From the NCBI RefSeq assembly GCF_006715565.1, contig NZ_VFNL01000001.1:744001-808000 (forward strand): a DNA stretch of 64,000 nt, written 5' to 3'. A program made the translations under genes and the position numbers. Below, one piece after another: positions 25,020 to 34,358 of this stretch (position 1 is its first letter; each line of letters begins with the position of its first letter). The notes below the pieces were generated by a model that worked only from the letters and a program-made list of their open reading frames with translations, was not told the origin of the DNA and did not search any database. The DNA comes from Microbacterium sp. SLBN-154 (GTDB lineage Bacteria > Actinomycetota > Actinomycetes > Actinomycetales > Microbacteriaceae).

Positions 25020-26321
25020 ATGCTTCTCGAACGAGACATCCTCCAGTCCATCGGCTTCCGAAACGTCCGTGAGGGCGACCGGGTGACCGGCTTCCAGATC
25101 CGCCTGCGCATGCCGTCCTACCGCGGCATGGCCGCTTCGCTCATCGACGGGATCGGCGTGCGCGTCGGCGACCTCGTCGATGTCGGTCCCGACGTCCCGC
25201 GGTGGACGCTGCAGGGCCGCACGTACACCCTCCAGGAGCTGTGGGACTCCGAGGGTGTCCGGTGGCCGCTGGAGTATGCCGCGGTGATCACCGTGCCGTT
25301 CGACGGCGGTCTTCCCGAGGGCACCCACGAGGTCTCGATCGAGCTGCGGCTGCGGATGTCGTACATCCCGGTCGAGCACCAGCCCTCGACCTACCGCGAG
25401 ACCCGGCACATCACGCTGACCTCCGACCTCGACGGCGGGCCCTTCAAGTACGGCGTCTCGCTCTACAGCTTCATGCACGACTTCGGCACGGTGCTCGACC
25501 TCGAGTCGGCGCTCGCGCACGTCGCCGACGTCGGCGCCACCGGGGTCGAGATCCTCGGCGAGGGGCACATCGCGGGGTACCCCGAGCCCTCCACGGCGTG
25601 GATCGACACGTGGTTCGCCCTGCTGGAGAAATACCGGCTCGAGCCGACGAACTACGGCTCGTGGATCGACACGCGCCTGCACTCCAGCGGCGCGAACGCC
25701 CGCGACCTCACCGCAGCCGAGGGAGCGGCTATGCTCCAGCGCGACCTGCGGCTCGCCCGTCGCCTGGGGTTCGGGTTCGTCCGGCCGAAGATCGGGGTGG
25801 TCTCGAGCGACCTCGTTCCGCACCCGACGTGGACCGAGGCCGTGGAGCGGAGCCTCGACCTCGCCGCCGAGCTCGACGTGATCATCTGCCCGGAGATCCA
25901 CTCGCCCACCCCCATCAAGCACGAGGTCGTCGACGACTACATCGGTCTCATCCAGCGCACCGGGACGAAGCACTTCGGGCTGCTGGTGGACACCGGCATC
26001 TTCCAGGACCGGCCGATTCCGCTCCGACCCGGCGAGCTCCCCGGTCAGCGCCCGGCCTTCCTCGACGGCATCGGGGTCGACCCCGCCGACATCGCCGGCA
26101 TCGCCGAGTACGTCGTGTTCATCCAGGCGAAGTTCCACGACATCGATGAGAACCAGGTCGATCAGCAGATCCCGTGGGAGCCGGTGCTCCGCGCCCTGAA
26201 GGATGCCGGGTACAACGGCTATCTCTCCAGCGAATACGAGGGTGACCGCGCGCCGTGGCGCTCGATCGAACAGGTCCGCCGACAGCACAGCCTCATCCGG
26301 CGCATCGCCTCTAGCCTCTGA
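25020..26321 (+). CDS. C-glycoside deglycosidase-like fusion: beta-type domain + TIM-barrel alpha-type domain
   Basis: A 433-residue protein of two parts. Residues 1 to about 137 look like the small beta-sandwich of CGD beta subunits (DUF6379-like: GFQIRLRMPSYRGMAASLIDGIGVRVGD, WTLQGRTYTLQELWD, SIELRLRMSYIP). From YGVSLYSFMHDFGTVLDLESAL on it is a sugar-isomerase-type TIM barrel like CGD alpha. Expected metal ligands are seen as E in IICPEIHSP, D in FGLLVDTGIF and E in YLSSEYEGDR, but the usual His in (H)VHAKF is Gln here (FIQAKFHDID). It starts the operon; a 10-base gap separates it from the next fusion. Either a divergent lyase or a non-catalytic partner. Confidence 0.75.
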   Translation: MLLERDILQSIGFRNVREGDRVTGFQIRLRMPSYRGMAASLIDGIGVRVGDLVDVGPDVPRWTLQGRTYTLQELWDSEGVRWPLEYAAVITVPFDGGLPEGTHEVSIELRLRMSYIPVEHQPSTYRETRHITLTSDLDGGPFKYGVSLYSFMHDFGTVLDLESALAHVADVGATGVEILGEGHIAGYPEPSTAWIDTWFALLEKYRLEPTNYGSWIDTRLHSSGANARDLTAAEGAAMLQRDLRLARRLGFGFVRPKIGVVSSDLVPHPTWTEAVERSLDLAAELDVIICPEIHSPTPIKHEVVDDYIGLIQRTGTKHFGLLVDTGIFQDRPIPLRPGELPGQRPAFLDGIGVDPADIAGIAEYVVFIQAKFHDIDENQVDQQIPWEPVLRALKDAGYNGYLSSEYEGDRAPWRSIEQVRRQHSLIRRIASSL

Positions 26322-26331
26322 AGGACGCATC

Positions 26332-27816
26332 ATGCCCAACGGACTCATCGCCGACGACAGCCTCCGCCCGCACCCCGAGGGGCTCGCGCTCGCGCTCACG
26401 ATCCCGTGGTACCGCAGCCTCTGGCTGTCATCGGTCTCCACGCTCTCGGTCGCCGTCGACGGCACGCGGGTGCCGGCATCCGATCTGTCCTTCGAACTCG
26501 CGGGGCGCCGGTACTCGATCGACGAGCTGCCCGCCCAGAGCGAGACGCTGTGGTTCCTGCAGGCGCACCCCCTGCTGGTCGTGCGGCGCGACGACAAGAC
26601 CGCCGTCGGCGACACCCATGAGGTCACGGTGCACGGCGAGCTGCGCCTGCCGTACATGCAGATCGCACCCGGGGAGGACGGCGGGCCGGGCCTCTACGTG
26701 CCCAACGTGGTGCACCAGACGCTCACCCTCACCGCGACCGACGGCGACGCGCCGCCCCCCGCGCTCGTCCGCGACGTCGCGCCGCCGCCGCCCGCGACCG
26801 ACAGCGATCCTTTCCAGCTGGGGTTGACGCTCTACTCCGCGAGCGCCGAATTCCGCGCCGGCTGGTACGACTTCGACGGCCTGCTCGACCGGGTCGCCGA
26901 GCTCGGCATCGGCCCCGGCATCGAGATCGTCGCGTCGCAGATGGTACCCACCTACCCGGTCGTCTCGGATGACTTCGTCCGCACGTGGCGCGACGCCTTC
27001 GACCGGCACGGGTTCGCGGCGAGCTCCTTCGGTGCGAACCTCGACATGGGCCGACGCCGCGATCGCGACATGACGCCCGACGAGGAGTTCGCGTTCTCGG
27101 TGGAGATGTTCCGCGGCGCGAAGAAGCTCGGGTTCCCTCTGGTGCGCATCCAATCGGCGAAGCCCGCGCTGCTGCGGCGGCTGCTTCCGGTGGCCGAGGA
27201 ACTCCAGCTCACGCTCGCCTACGAGATCCACGCGCCACTCGGTCCGAACGCGCCCGAGATCATGAAGGTGCGCGACACCTACGCCGAGCTCGATTCGCCC
27301 CTTCTCGGGTTCGTCGCCGATTTCTCCTCGACGATGCACGCGATGTCGCCGACGCTGCTGCGCGCGGTGCGGCGGGCGGGGCTCGACGACCCTGCCGTGG
27401 AAAGGCTGCAGGAGATCTGGGCCACAGACGCGTCGATGCGCGACCGGCAGCAGGAGTTCATCGCCTATCTGCACGGCCGTGATTTCGATCCCGGGCGGCT
27501 CGGCGCCTTCGCCCACCTCGCTTTCAACATGCACGGCCACGTCGACCCGCGGGAGTGGGCCGACATCATGCCGCAGATCCTCCACGTGCACGCGAAGTTC
27601 TACGACATCGACGACAGCGGGCAGGAGCCGGCGATCGACTATCCCGCCCACGTGCGGGTGTTCGTCGAGGGAGGCTACCGCGGGTACTGGTCCAGTGAGT
27701 GGGAGGGGCACGCCTTCGCCGAGCTCGGCGAGGTCGATCCCCTCCTCCTCGTCCGGCGTCAGCACGACCTGATCCGCGCGTCGATGCGGGCTGCGGCGGA
27801 GCCGGCACATGCCTGA
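26332..27816 (+). CDS. C-glycoside deglycosidase-like single-chain beta-alpha fusion
   Basis: A 494-residue fusion. Residues 1 to about 145 (ALTIPWYRSLWLSSVSTLSVAVDG, DELPAQSETLWFL, ELRLPYMQIAPGEDGGPGLYV) resemble the stand-alone beta protein at 45657. After a proline-rich linker (PPPALVRDVAPPPP) comes a TIM barrel very like the stand-alone alpha protein at 43805, with the ligands E (LAYEIHAP), D (GFVADFSST), H (LHVHAKFYDID) and E (WSSEWEGHAF) all present. Known CGDs cleave the C-C bond of 3-keto-C-glycosides as alpha-beta complexes. ATG 26332 follows the previous stop closely and the gene overlaps the esterase gene by 8 bases. Activity on O-glycosides is the alternative. Confidence 0.8.
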   Translation: MPNGLIADDSLRPHPEGLALALTIPWYRSLWLSSVSTLSVAVDGTRVPASDLSFELAGRRYSIDELPAQSETLWFLQAHPLLVVRRDDKTAVGDTHEVTVHGELRLPYMQIAPGEDGGPGLYVPNVVHQTLTLTATDGDAPPPALVRDVAPPPPATDSDPFQLGLTLYSASAEFRAGWYDFDGLLDRVAELGIGPGIEIVASQMVPTYPVVSDDFVRTWRDAFDRHGFAASSFGANLDMGRRRDRDMTPDEEFAFSVEMFRGAKKLGFPLVRIQSAKPALLRRLLPVAEELQLTLAYEIHAPLGPNAPEIMKVRDTYAELDSPLLGFVADFSSTMHAMSPTLLRAVRRAGLDDPAVERLQEIWATDASMRDRQQEFIAYLHGRDFDPGRLGAFAHLAFNMHGHVDPREWADIMPQILHVHAKFYDIDDSGQEPAIDYPAHVRVFVEGGYRGYWSSEWEGHAFAELGEVDPLLLVRRQHDLIRASMRAAAEPAHA

Positions 27817-28726
27817 GACCGACACCGATTTCCGTTCCCTGCCCCTCGCGGAGCTTCTCCGGCTGCTGCGCGAGGAGGGGGAGCCGGCCGACCCGCGCCC
27901 CGACATCGACACAGCCTCGCTCAGGGTCCGGTTCCCCCGGCTCGCGGGGGTGGCGATGCGCGACCTGGCGATCGAGGGCGCCGAAGGTCGGGCGGTCGCG
28001 GCACGGCTCTATCGGGATGACACGGCACCGGCCTCGGGCCGGGCGCTCGTCTGGGTCCACGGCGGCGCCTTCATCGGCGGGCACCTCGACATGCCCGAGT
28101 CGCACTGGGTGGCGATGGAGCTCGCCGCGCGCGGCACTCCTGTCCTCACGCTCGACTACGCGAAGTGCCTCGGTGCAACCCACTTCCCCGAGCCCTCCGA
28201 CGACGTGCTCGCGGGGTGGCGGTACGCCGTCGCCCACGCCGATCAGCTCTTCGACGTTCCCGCGTCGGCGATCGCGCTCGGCGGTGCGAGTGCGGGCGGG
28301 AACCTGACCGCCGGGGTGACCGCTCGCCTGCGCGACGCAGGAGATCCGGTGCCGGCCGGGCTCGTCCTCGTCTATCCCGTGGTTCATCCCAACGGGCCGG
28401 AGGCTTCGGCTGAGGTCGACCCGTGCTCTCGTCACGGCGAGCTCGCGCTGAACTTCGCGGGCACGACCGAGGCGCTCGCCGACCCGCATGCGTTCGCGGC
28501 GCTCGGGCCGGCCGCGGGGTTCCCGCAGACATTCATGCTGGTCTGCGAGCGCGACGAGCTCCGTCCGTCGGGTGAGGCGTTCGCACGGCAGCTCGGCGAT
28601 GCCGGTGTGCCCGTCTCGCTGCGGGTGGAGCCCGGCGCAGCGCACGGTCACATCAACGAGCCGTCCAACCCCACCGCCCTCCCCACCGTCGAGGCGATCG
28701 CGGACTGGATCGGAGGACTCCCGTGA
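27809..28726 (+). CDS. Alpha/beta hydrolase, hormone-sensitive lipase (acetylesterase) type
   Basis: A 305-residue cytoplasmic esterase. HGG at residues 84-86 is the oxyanion motif, GGASAGG puts the nucleophile at S161, and the acid and histidine follow in CERDELRPSG and GAAHGHINEP. No signal peptide. It is coupled to the fusion gene upstream (8-base overlap) and to the GH35-like gene downstream (GTGA overlap). In this operon it probably removes acetyl or other acyl groups from plant glycosides. Confidence 0.9.
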   Translation: MPETDTDFRSLPLAELLRLLREEGEPADPRPDIDTASLRVRFPRLAGVAMRDLAIEGAEGRAVAARLYRDDTAPASGRALVWVHGGAFIGGHLDMPESHWVAMELAARGTPVLTLDYAKCLGATHFPEPSDDVLAGWRYAVAHADQLFDVPASAIALGGASAGGNLTAGVTARLRDAGDPVPAGLVLVYPVVHPNGPEASAEVDPCSRHGELALNFAGTTEALADPHAFAALGPAAGFPQTFMLVCERDELRPSGEAFARQLGDAGVPVSLRVEPGAAHGHINEPSNPTALPTVEAIADWIGGLP

Positions 28727-30363
28727 GCACGTCAGGCAATCACTCACGCTGGGCGTTCGACGACGACATGCGTCTGCGACAGGGGAACGAGCTTCGTCTC
28801 CTTCTCGGCGGGCAGGTACACAACTCGTCCAGTTCCTCGGCGGCGACAATCCGCCGGTCATTCGCGCACACCCGACGCCTGGGCGCCAATACGGTGCTCG
28901 CCCCGGTCAGCTGGGCGCTGACAGAGCCGCAGGAGGGCGTCTTCGATTTCGACCTCGTGGACACGATGATCGAGGAGGCGCGCCGGCTGAGTCTGCGCCT
29001 CGTGCCACTGTGGTTCGGTGCGTTCAAGAACGCTGCCTCAACGTACGCGCCGCGGTGGGTTCGCGCAGACCTCGAGAGGTTTCCGCGAGCCGTGGTGCAA
29101 GCCAAGGTCCGCGGCAACGCGTTCCACTACTCCGGAGTGACGCCCACACCCGTGCTTTCGGTGTTCAGCGAGAACCTCCGCGCGGCCGATGCTGCGGCGT
29201 TCGAGGCGTTCCTGGCACACGTGGCGAAGGTTGACACGACCGACGTCGTTGCCATGGTCCAGGTCGAGAACGAGTCGGGCATCCTCCGCGACAGCCGAGA
29301 TCGAAGCGCACTCGCCGAGGAGGCTTGGGCCGGCCAGGTCCCGTCCGAACTGATCGTGCTCGCACGCGCTGGTCGCGCCGACTCGTTGCTGCGCGAGCTC
29401 TGGACAGCGCACGGGGAACGGGAGAGCGGAACCTGGGCCGAAGTGTTCGGTGAGGGGTCCGGAGCCGACGAGGTCTTCATGGCGTGGTCCATAGGCTCAT
29501 ACGTGCAGCACGTCGCCGAACGTGGACGTGTGCACAGCCGTGTCCCGATGTACACCAACGCGTGGCTCGGGCCGCAGCCGGGGCAGGACGAGCCGGGACA
29601 GTGGCCGAGTGGCGGCCCCGCCAGCCGGGTCGTGGATGTATGGCGCACCGCGGCTCCCTCGCTGTCGTTCGTCGCCCCCGACATCTACGTCGACGACGCT
29701 GATTCGGCGATGCGGGTCTACACCTCCCACAACCAGCCGTTCTTCGTCCCGGAAAGCCGGTTGCGCGCAGGCGAGCTCGTCCGTGCGATCGGCAGCTACC
29801 GCGCCATCGGCTGGTCGGCGTTCGGCATCGATGGCGCGAACCCCGATGGCCAGGTCGCGGCCGTGCTCACGTTTCTCAGCGCCCTCGAGTCGGACATCGC
29901 CGAGGCTCAGCGCGCCCGTCGCATCGGAGCCGTCGTCGTCGAGCGCGACTCTTCACCTGCCGAGACTCGGGTCGGCGATCTCACGGTCTCGGCGCGCGGC
30001 CTCAACGACATCGTGCGCACTTTCCTCCTCGACGTCGGTGTGCAGCTGCCCGACGCAGCACTCCCCGTTCCTGACGAGACGCTCCCGCAAGAGCCCGTCC
30101 CGACGCCCGGTGAGCAGCGACCGTTCGCCCTGGTCTTCGCAGTAGCCGACGATGAGCTGGTCGTCGTGGGACAGGGGGTCAAACTGGACTTCGCCACTTC
30201 CGACGGCGGTGTCGAAATCGACTCCGTCACGGAACTGCTCCTCGAAAAAGGAGAGCTCGTGCCGGGCAGGGTCCTCAATGGCGATGAACGCCTGCAGGTC
30301 GTGCCGGTGGACCGCGTCGGCGCTGCGAAAATCACTCTGCTCAGGCTTTCTCAGGATCAATGA
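28723..30363 (+). CDS. GH35-like beta-galactosidase (DUF5597-type)
   Basis: A 546-residue glycoside hydrolase of the GH35/GH42 clan A layout. TRRLGANTVLAPVSWALTEPQEGVFDFDLVD is the N-terminal barrel start, VQVENESGIL puts the acid/base at E184, and FFVPESRL puts the nucleophile at E344. The C-terminal third is beta-rich and matches DUF5597-type extensions. There is no signal peptide, so it acts on imported oligosaccharides. Base composition is visibly less GC-rich than its neighbours, with more A and T at third positions, suggesting a different history. GTG 28723 overlaps the esterase stop; the end overlaps the GH43 gene. Confidence 0.82.
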   Translation: MSTSGNHSRWAFDDDMRLRQGNELRLLLGGQVHNSSSSSAATIRRSFAHTRRLGANTVLAPVSWALTEPQEGVFDFDLVDTMIEEARRLSLRLVPLWFGAFKNAASTYAPRWVRADLERFPRAVVQAKVRGNAFHYSGVTPTPVLSVFSENLRAADAAAFEAFLAHVAKVDTTDVVAMVQVENESGILRDSRDRSALAEEAWAGQVPSELIVLARAGRADSLLRELWTAHGERESGTWAEVFGEGSGADEVFMAWSIGSYVQHVAERGRVHSRVPMYTNAWLGPQPGQDEPGQWPSGGPASRVVDVWRTAAPSLSFVAPDIYVDDADSAMRVYTSHNQPFFVPESRLRAGELVRAIGSYRAIGWSAFGIDGANPDGQVAAVLTFLSALESDIAEAQRARRIGAVVVERDSSPAETRVGDLTVSARGLNDIVRTFLLDVGVQLPDAALPVPDETLPQEPVPTPGEQRPFALVFAVADDELVVVGQGVKLDFATSDGGVEIDSVTELLLEKGELVPGRVLNGDERLQVVPVDRVGAAKITLLRLSQDQ

Positions 30364-31904
30364 GTCCGGGCAGTTCGCCCGAGCGTCACCGACGTGGCGT
30401 GCAGGAGGGGGACGTGGATCAGGAAGCTGACGGACCGGGAGCTGCGCGGAGCTACACCAACCCGGTCCTCAGGGGAGACCGGCCCGACCCCGCGGTCATC
30501 AAGGTGGGGGACGAGTACTGGATGACGTACTCGTCGTTCGAGGCGGCTCCCGGGCTGCTCCTGTACCGCTCACCCGACCTCGTGAACTGGGCGTACGCGG
30601 GTTCCGCGCTCCCCGAACCTCTCGGCAGCACGTTCGCCGTCGACGTCGCCGAGCATGACGGCCGCTTCTTCATCTACATCCCCTTCATCCCGACACCGTG
30701 GTCGTCCCTCACCGACGCCTCGATCTTCGTCATCCACGCCGACGCGATGGCCGGTCCCTGGTCGGAGCCGATCGATCTCGGCGTCCGGGGAGCCATCGAC
30801 CCCGGCCACGTGGTCGGCGAAGACGGCCGGCGCTACCTGTTCCTCAGCGGCATTCGCCGGGTCGCCCTGTGCGACGACGGACTGTCGACCGTGGGGGAGA
30901 TCGAGCAGGTCTACGACGGCTGGCGGTACCCCGACGACTGGATCACCGAGGCCTACGCCCTCGAGGGCCCCAAGCTGTTCCGGCGCGGGGAGTGGTTCTA
31001 CCTCGTCAGTGCGGTCGGCGGCACGGCTGGCCCGCCGACCGGTCATATGGTGATCGTCGCCCGATCGCGGTCGGTGCACGGTCCGTGGGAGAACCACCCG
31101 GGTAATCCGATCGCTCGCACCCGCAGCACGGACGAGCGCTGGTGGTCGCGCGGGCACGCCACGATCCTCGAAGGCCCGGGCGAGCAGTGGTACATGCTGT
31201 CGCACGGGTACGAGAACGGCTACCGCACTCTCGGTCGGCAGATCCTGCTCGAGCAGGTCGCGTGGACGGAGGACGGATGGCCCGTGGCGGCCGCCGACGA
31301 CGTCGGCGGTGCGCTTCCCCTCCCCGAGGGGGCAGCCCCGCAGCATCCGCTTCTCCCACCGGCCGAAGAGATCCCCGGCTTCCGCCTCGGGGAGCGCTGG
31401 GCCTTCCACGCCCCGTTACCGGGCGAGTCCGGGCGCCTCACCGTCGCCGACGACGTGCTGGTCCTCCGCGGCAAGGGGGTGGGGCCCGGAGACTCCTCCC
31501 CGCTCGCCCTCGTCACCGGCGACCACGCTTACGAGATCGAGGTCGACGTCGAGCTGGAGGGGCCGATCGAGGCGGGGCTGCTGCTGTTCTTCAACGGGCG
31601 CCTCTTCTGCGGGATGGCCATCGACGGCGCGGGGATGCGCAGCTACTCCGGGGGCATCCGCACGCACTGGCGCGAGCCTGCGCCGGCCGGGCGCCGCCTG
31701 TCGCTTCGCCTGCGGAACGACCACCACATCGTCACGGGCTGGTGGCGCGAGCAGGGCGGCGAGTGGACACGGCACGGCGTCCGCTACGAGACGTCGGGCT
31801 ACCACGCCAACACGATCGGCGACCTGCTGAGCCTCCGTCCGGCCATCTACGCCGCCGGTGACGGGTCTGCGCGGTTCCGCGCCCTGCGCTACCGCCGAGG
31901 CTGA
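30360..31904 (+). CDS. Glycoside hydrolase family 43 (beta-xylosidase/arabinofuranosidase type)
   Basis: A 514-residue enzyme. The five-bladed propeller carries the three GH43 carboxylates: base D43 in RGDRPDPAVI, D147 in AIDPGHVVG and acid E202 in ALEGPKLF. A C-terminal beta-sandwich (from about residue 345, GFRLGERWAFHAPLP onwards) completes the usual two-domain architecture. No signal peptide. ATG 30360 overlaps the GH35-like stop (ATGA); the first 30 residues are low-complexity. Convergent with the LysR gene, 5 bases apart. Substrate specificity cannot be told. Confidence 0.9.
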   Translation: MSPGSSPERHRRGVQEGDVDQEADGPGAARSYTNPVLRGDRPDPAVIKVGDEYWMTYSSFEAAPGLLLYRSPDLVNWAYAGSALPEPLGSTFAVDVAEHDGRFFIYIPFIPTPWSSLTDASIFVIHADAMAGPWSEPIDLGVRGAIDPGHVVGEDGRRYLFLSGIRRVALCDDGLSTVGEIEQVYDGWRYPDDWITEAYALEGPKLFRRGEWFYLVSAVGGTAGPPTGHMVIVARSRSVHGPWENHPGNPIARTRSTDERWWSRGHATILEGPGEQWYMLSHGYENGYRTLGRQILLEQVAWTEDGWPVAAADDVGGALPLPEGAAPQHPLLPPAEEIPGFRLGERWAFHAPLPGESGRLTVADDVLVLRGKGVGPGDSSPLALVTGDHAYEIEVDVELEGPIEAGLLLFFNGRLFCGMAIDGAGMRSYSGGIRTHWREPAPAGRRLSLRLRNDHHIVTGWWREQGGEWTRHGVRYETSGYHANTIGDLLSLRPAIYAAGDGSARFRALRYRRG

Positions 31905-31909
31905 CGGCG

Positions 31910-32875
31910 TCAGACCGCGACGGCCGCCTCGGGCATCGAGGCGACGTGGGCGCCGGAGTCGACGATGCGTCCGGCCTCGACGAAGAGGTCGCGCATCCAG
32001 GCGTGCTCGGGGTCGCGCCCGTGCACCGGATGCCACCACAGGGCGTTGGTCAGCGGTGTCGGCTCGAACGGCAGCCCGACCGCGCGCACCCCGCCGGCGC
32101 GGGTGGCGAGGTGCGCGATGGCCTTCTGGATGATGCCGATCCGCCGCGTTCCGGCGATGAAGTGGCTCATCGCCAGGAAGCTCTCCACGATCGCCTCGAT
32201 GCGCGGCTCGATGCCGAGCTGCTGCACCTGCCGCCCCGCCGAGGTGAAGGCCGACCGAGTCTGATAGGTCATCACCCAGGGGAGCTCTGCCAGCTGGTCG
32301 CGGGTCAGTTCGTCGCCGACCTCATCGTTTCCGGTCGCGACGAGAGCCGTCCAGTCGTCGTGCCAGAGGTCGACGAACGGATGATCCGAGATCGGCCCGT
32401 GGGGGATGATCATGCCGTCCACCGAACGCAGCCTGGTCGCGGCATCGTCGACGATCGTGGGGTTGTGGAGCATGAACCGGAAGCGCACCCCGGGTGCGCG
32501 CTCGGCGGCCAGGCGCGAAACGACGCTGCCGACGGTGACGAAGCCGTAGTCGGAGCCGTAGATCGCGAACTCCCGCGTGGACTCCTCCGGTGACCACGTC
32601 GCCTGCGACTCGAAGACCCGGCGCGCGGCTTCGAGGGCGGAGGTGGTGTGCTCGCTCAGGCGGACTGCGAAGGGCGTCAGCTCGTAGGTGTTGCCACGGC
32701 GGGCGAGGATAGGGTCACCGAAGTGGGTGCGCAGTCGTGCGAGGGAGGCGCTGAGGGCCGGCTGGCTGAGGTGCAGCCGCTCCGCGGCCCGGGTGACGCT
32801 GCGCTCGGTGAGCAGCGCGTCGAGCGAGACCAGCAGGTTCAGGTCGAGGCGGGAGAGCGGCATCTGGTCGGTCAC
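31910..32875 (-). CDS. LysR-family transcriptional regulator
   Basis: A 321-residue regulator. The N-terminal HTH reads LDLNLLVSLDALLTERSVTRAAERLHLSQPALSASLARLRTHFGDPILARRGNTYELTPFA, followed by a periplasmic-binding-like effector domain. The NahR/NodD-type opening suggests an aromatic or flavonoid ligand. GTG 32875 has an AAGGAT site; an ATG four codons later and a longer frame are possible. It converges on the GH43 gene and lies downstream of the solute-binding protein gene on the same strand, separated by a strong terminator, so it is transcribed on its own. Its targets are unknown. Confidence 0.9.
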   Translation of the reverse strand: MTDQMPLSRLDLNLLVSLDALLTERSVTRAAERLHLSQPALSASLARLRTHFGDPILARRGNTYELTPFAVRLSEHTTSALEAARRVFESQATWSPEESTREFAIYGSDYGFVTVGSVVSRLAAERAPGVRFRFMLHNPTIVDDAATRLRSVDGMIIPHGPISDHPFVDLWHDDWTALVATGNDEVGDELTRDQLAELPWVMTYQTRSAFTSAGRQVQQLGIEPRIEAIVESFLAMSHFIAGTRRIGIIQKAIAHLATRAGGVRAVGLPFEPTPLTNALWWHPVHGRDPEHAWMRDLFVEAGRIVDSGAHVASMPEAAVAV

Positions 32876-32974
32876 GGCGGTGTGATCCTTCGGTCGGGGG
32901 CACGCCCACCGTATCAACCAGTTCTATGTTCGTGCTATCCCTCATCGGTGCGGGCGATGCGCCCTCGCCGCAAA

Positions 32975-33015
32975 GAAGAGCGTCGCCGCCCGGGAGGAGG
33001 ACCCGGGCGGCGACG
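32975..33015 (-). terminator. Strong intrinsic terminator of the solute-binding protein gene
   Basis: A perfect 14-base inverted repeat (32981-32994 with 33002-33015) around a 7-base loop, followed on the minus strand by CTCTTCTTT. It lies 33 bases after the stop of the minus-strand lipoprotein gene. Confidence 0.85.
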
Positions 33016-33047
33016 TTTCGACGCGGAGGCGTCAGGTGCGGCGAGTG

Positions 33048-34358
33048 TTACTCACCCCACGCGGCATCCATCTCATCGAGCACCTGGTCGACGGTCTTCT
33101 GGCCGGTCAGCAGACCCTGCACACCCACACCGAGGGCGTTGTAGACGTCAGGGTTCGGCCACGTGGCGTTCGGGAGACCCGCGTAGTCGCCGTTCTCGAG
33201 CAGGTCGCCGATCGGGGAGTAGATCGGCAGCAGGTTGTCGGCCGTGGCGCCGGAGATCGACACGAAGCCCGACAGGTCGGCGAAGGCCTGCGACTCCTCG
33301 GGAGTGGCCAGCCAGTCGAGGAACTCCTGCGCGGAGGCCTTGACGGCGTCGTCGGCCGAGGCGTTGACGGCCCAGGCGTAGTTGGCCGAGGCCAGCGTGT
33401 AGGGCTCGCCGCCGTCCGCGGGCGGGAAGGCCTGGACGGTGAGGTCGAGACCGGTGCCGGCGCTGATCGACGACGCCGCCGAGCCGGGAACCGCCGCGGT
33501 GAGCGAGGACTGCGAGCCGATGCCCTGCGTGATCGAGTCGAAGGTGCCGCCCGCGACGCCGTCCTGGAAGCAGCCGCCCTCGTTCATCTCCACGATGTCC
33601 TCGAGCACGTCGCGCCATCCGCTGTCGGCGAAGGTCACATCGCCGGCGGCACGCTGCTCGTTCCAATCGGGGGTCTCGGCGTACACGCGCGTGGCGGAAA
33701 TCAGCATCGAGAACAGGCCGGTGTTGAAGGGAACGCTGCCGGCGAGCACGGTGAAGGTCTTGCCGCCGTCGCGCGCCGTCGTGCACGCCTCGAGCAGGTC
33801 TTCGTAGGTCTCGGGGTAGGCGTCGATGCCGACCTCTTCGCCGCCGGCGCCGTTGTAGATGAATCCGACGGGCACGAGGGCGGCCGGCTGTGCGTAGACG
33901 TCGCCGTCGAAGGAGTACTCCGCCTCGGTACCCGAGGGGATCGTCGCGGCGGAGGTCTCGTTGAGCGGCTCGAGGAAGCCCGCCTCGGCGAGGTTGACGA
34001 CCGAGATCGGCTGGCCCGTTCCGGGGGCGAGCACCATCATGTCGGCGGCGTTTCCGGCCTGCAGCTGCGTGGTGACCTGCGTGTTGTATGCGTCGGAGGG
34101 GTAGGGGATGACCTCGATCTCGACACCGGTCTGCTCGGTGTACTTCGCGGCGGTCTCGGCCCAGTAGTCGTCCTGGTCGTTGGCCTGCGCGACCATGAGG
34201 CTGAAGTTCGCCGAGGTCTCGTCGCCGGAGTCGCCTCCATCGTCGGAACCACCGCTGTCGGAACCGCCCCCCGAGCAACCCGCGAGGACGAGGGCGCCGG
34301 CGGCGCTCACAGCCAGGAGGGACCAACGGAGGCGCCGGATGTCGGAATGCTGTGACAT
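33048..34358 (-). CDS. Extracellular sugar-binding lipoprotein of an ABC transporter
   Basis: A 436-residue substrate-binding protein. The signal peptide (WSLLAVSAAGALVLAGC) ends in a lipobox with the lipidated C28, followed by a Ser/Gly-rich tether. ANFSLMVAQANDQDDYWAETAAKYTEQTGVEIEVIPYPSDAYNTQVTTQLQAGNAADMMVL is the cluster-B (carbohydrate) binding-protein fold. ATG 34358 has an AAAGG site; the longer frame lacks signal-peptide logic. The two permeases it should serve lie at 37909 and 38875, beyond the rhamnosidase gene and on the opposite strand. An inverted repeat at 34452-34470 lies upstream. Confidence 0.92.
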   Translation of the reverse strand: MSQHSDIRRLRWSLLAVSAAGALVLAGCSGGGSDSGGSDDGGDSGDETSANFSLMVAQANDQDDYWAETAAKYTEQTGVEIEVIPYPSDAYNTQVTTQLQAGNAADMMVLAPGTGQPISVVNLAEAGFLEPLNETSAATIPSGTEAEYSFDGDVYAQPAALVPVGFIYNGAGGEEVGIDAYPETYEDLLEACTTARDGGKTFTVLAGSVPFNTGLFSMLISATRVYAETPDWNEQRAAGDVTFADSGWRDVLEDIVEMNEGGCFQDGVAGGTFDSITQGIGSQSSLTAAVPGSAASSISAGTGLDLTVQAFPPADGGEPYTLASANYAWAVNASADDAVKASAQEFLDWLATPEESQAFADLSGFVSISGATADNLLPIYSPIGDLLENGDYAGLPNATWPNPDVYNALGVGVQGLLTGQKTVDQVLDEMDAAWGE

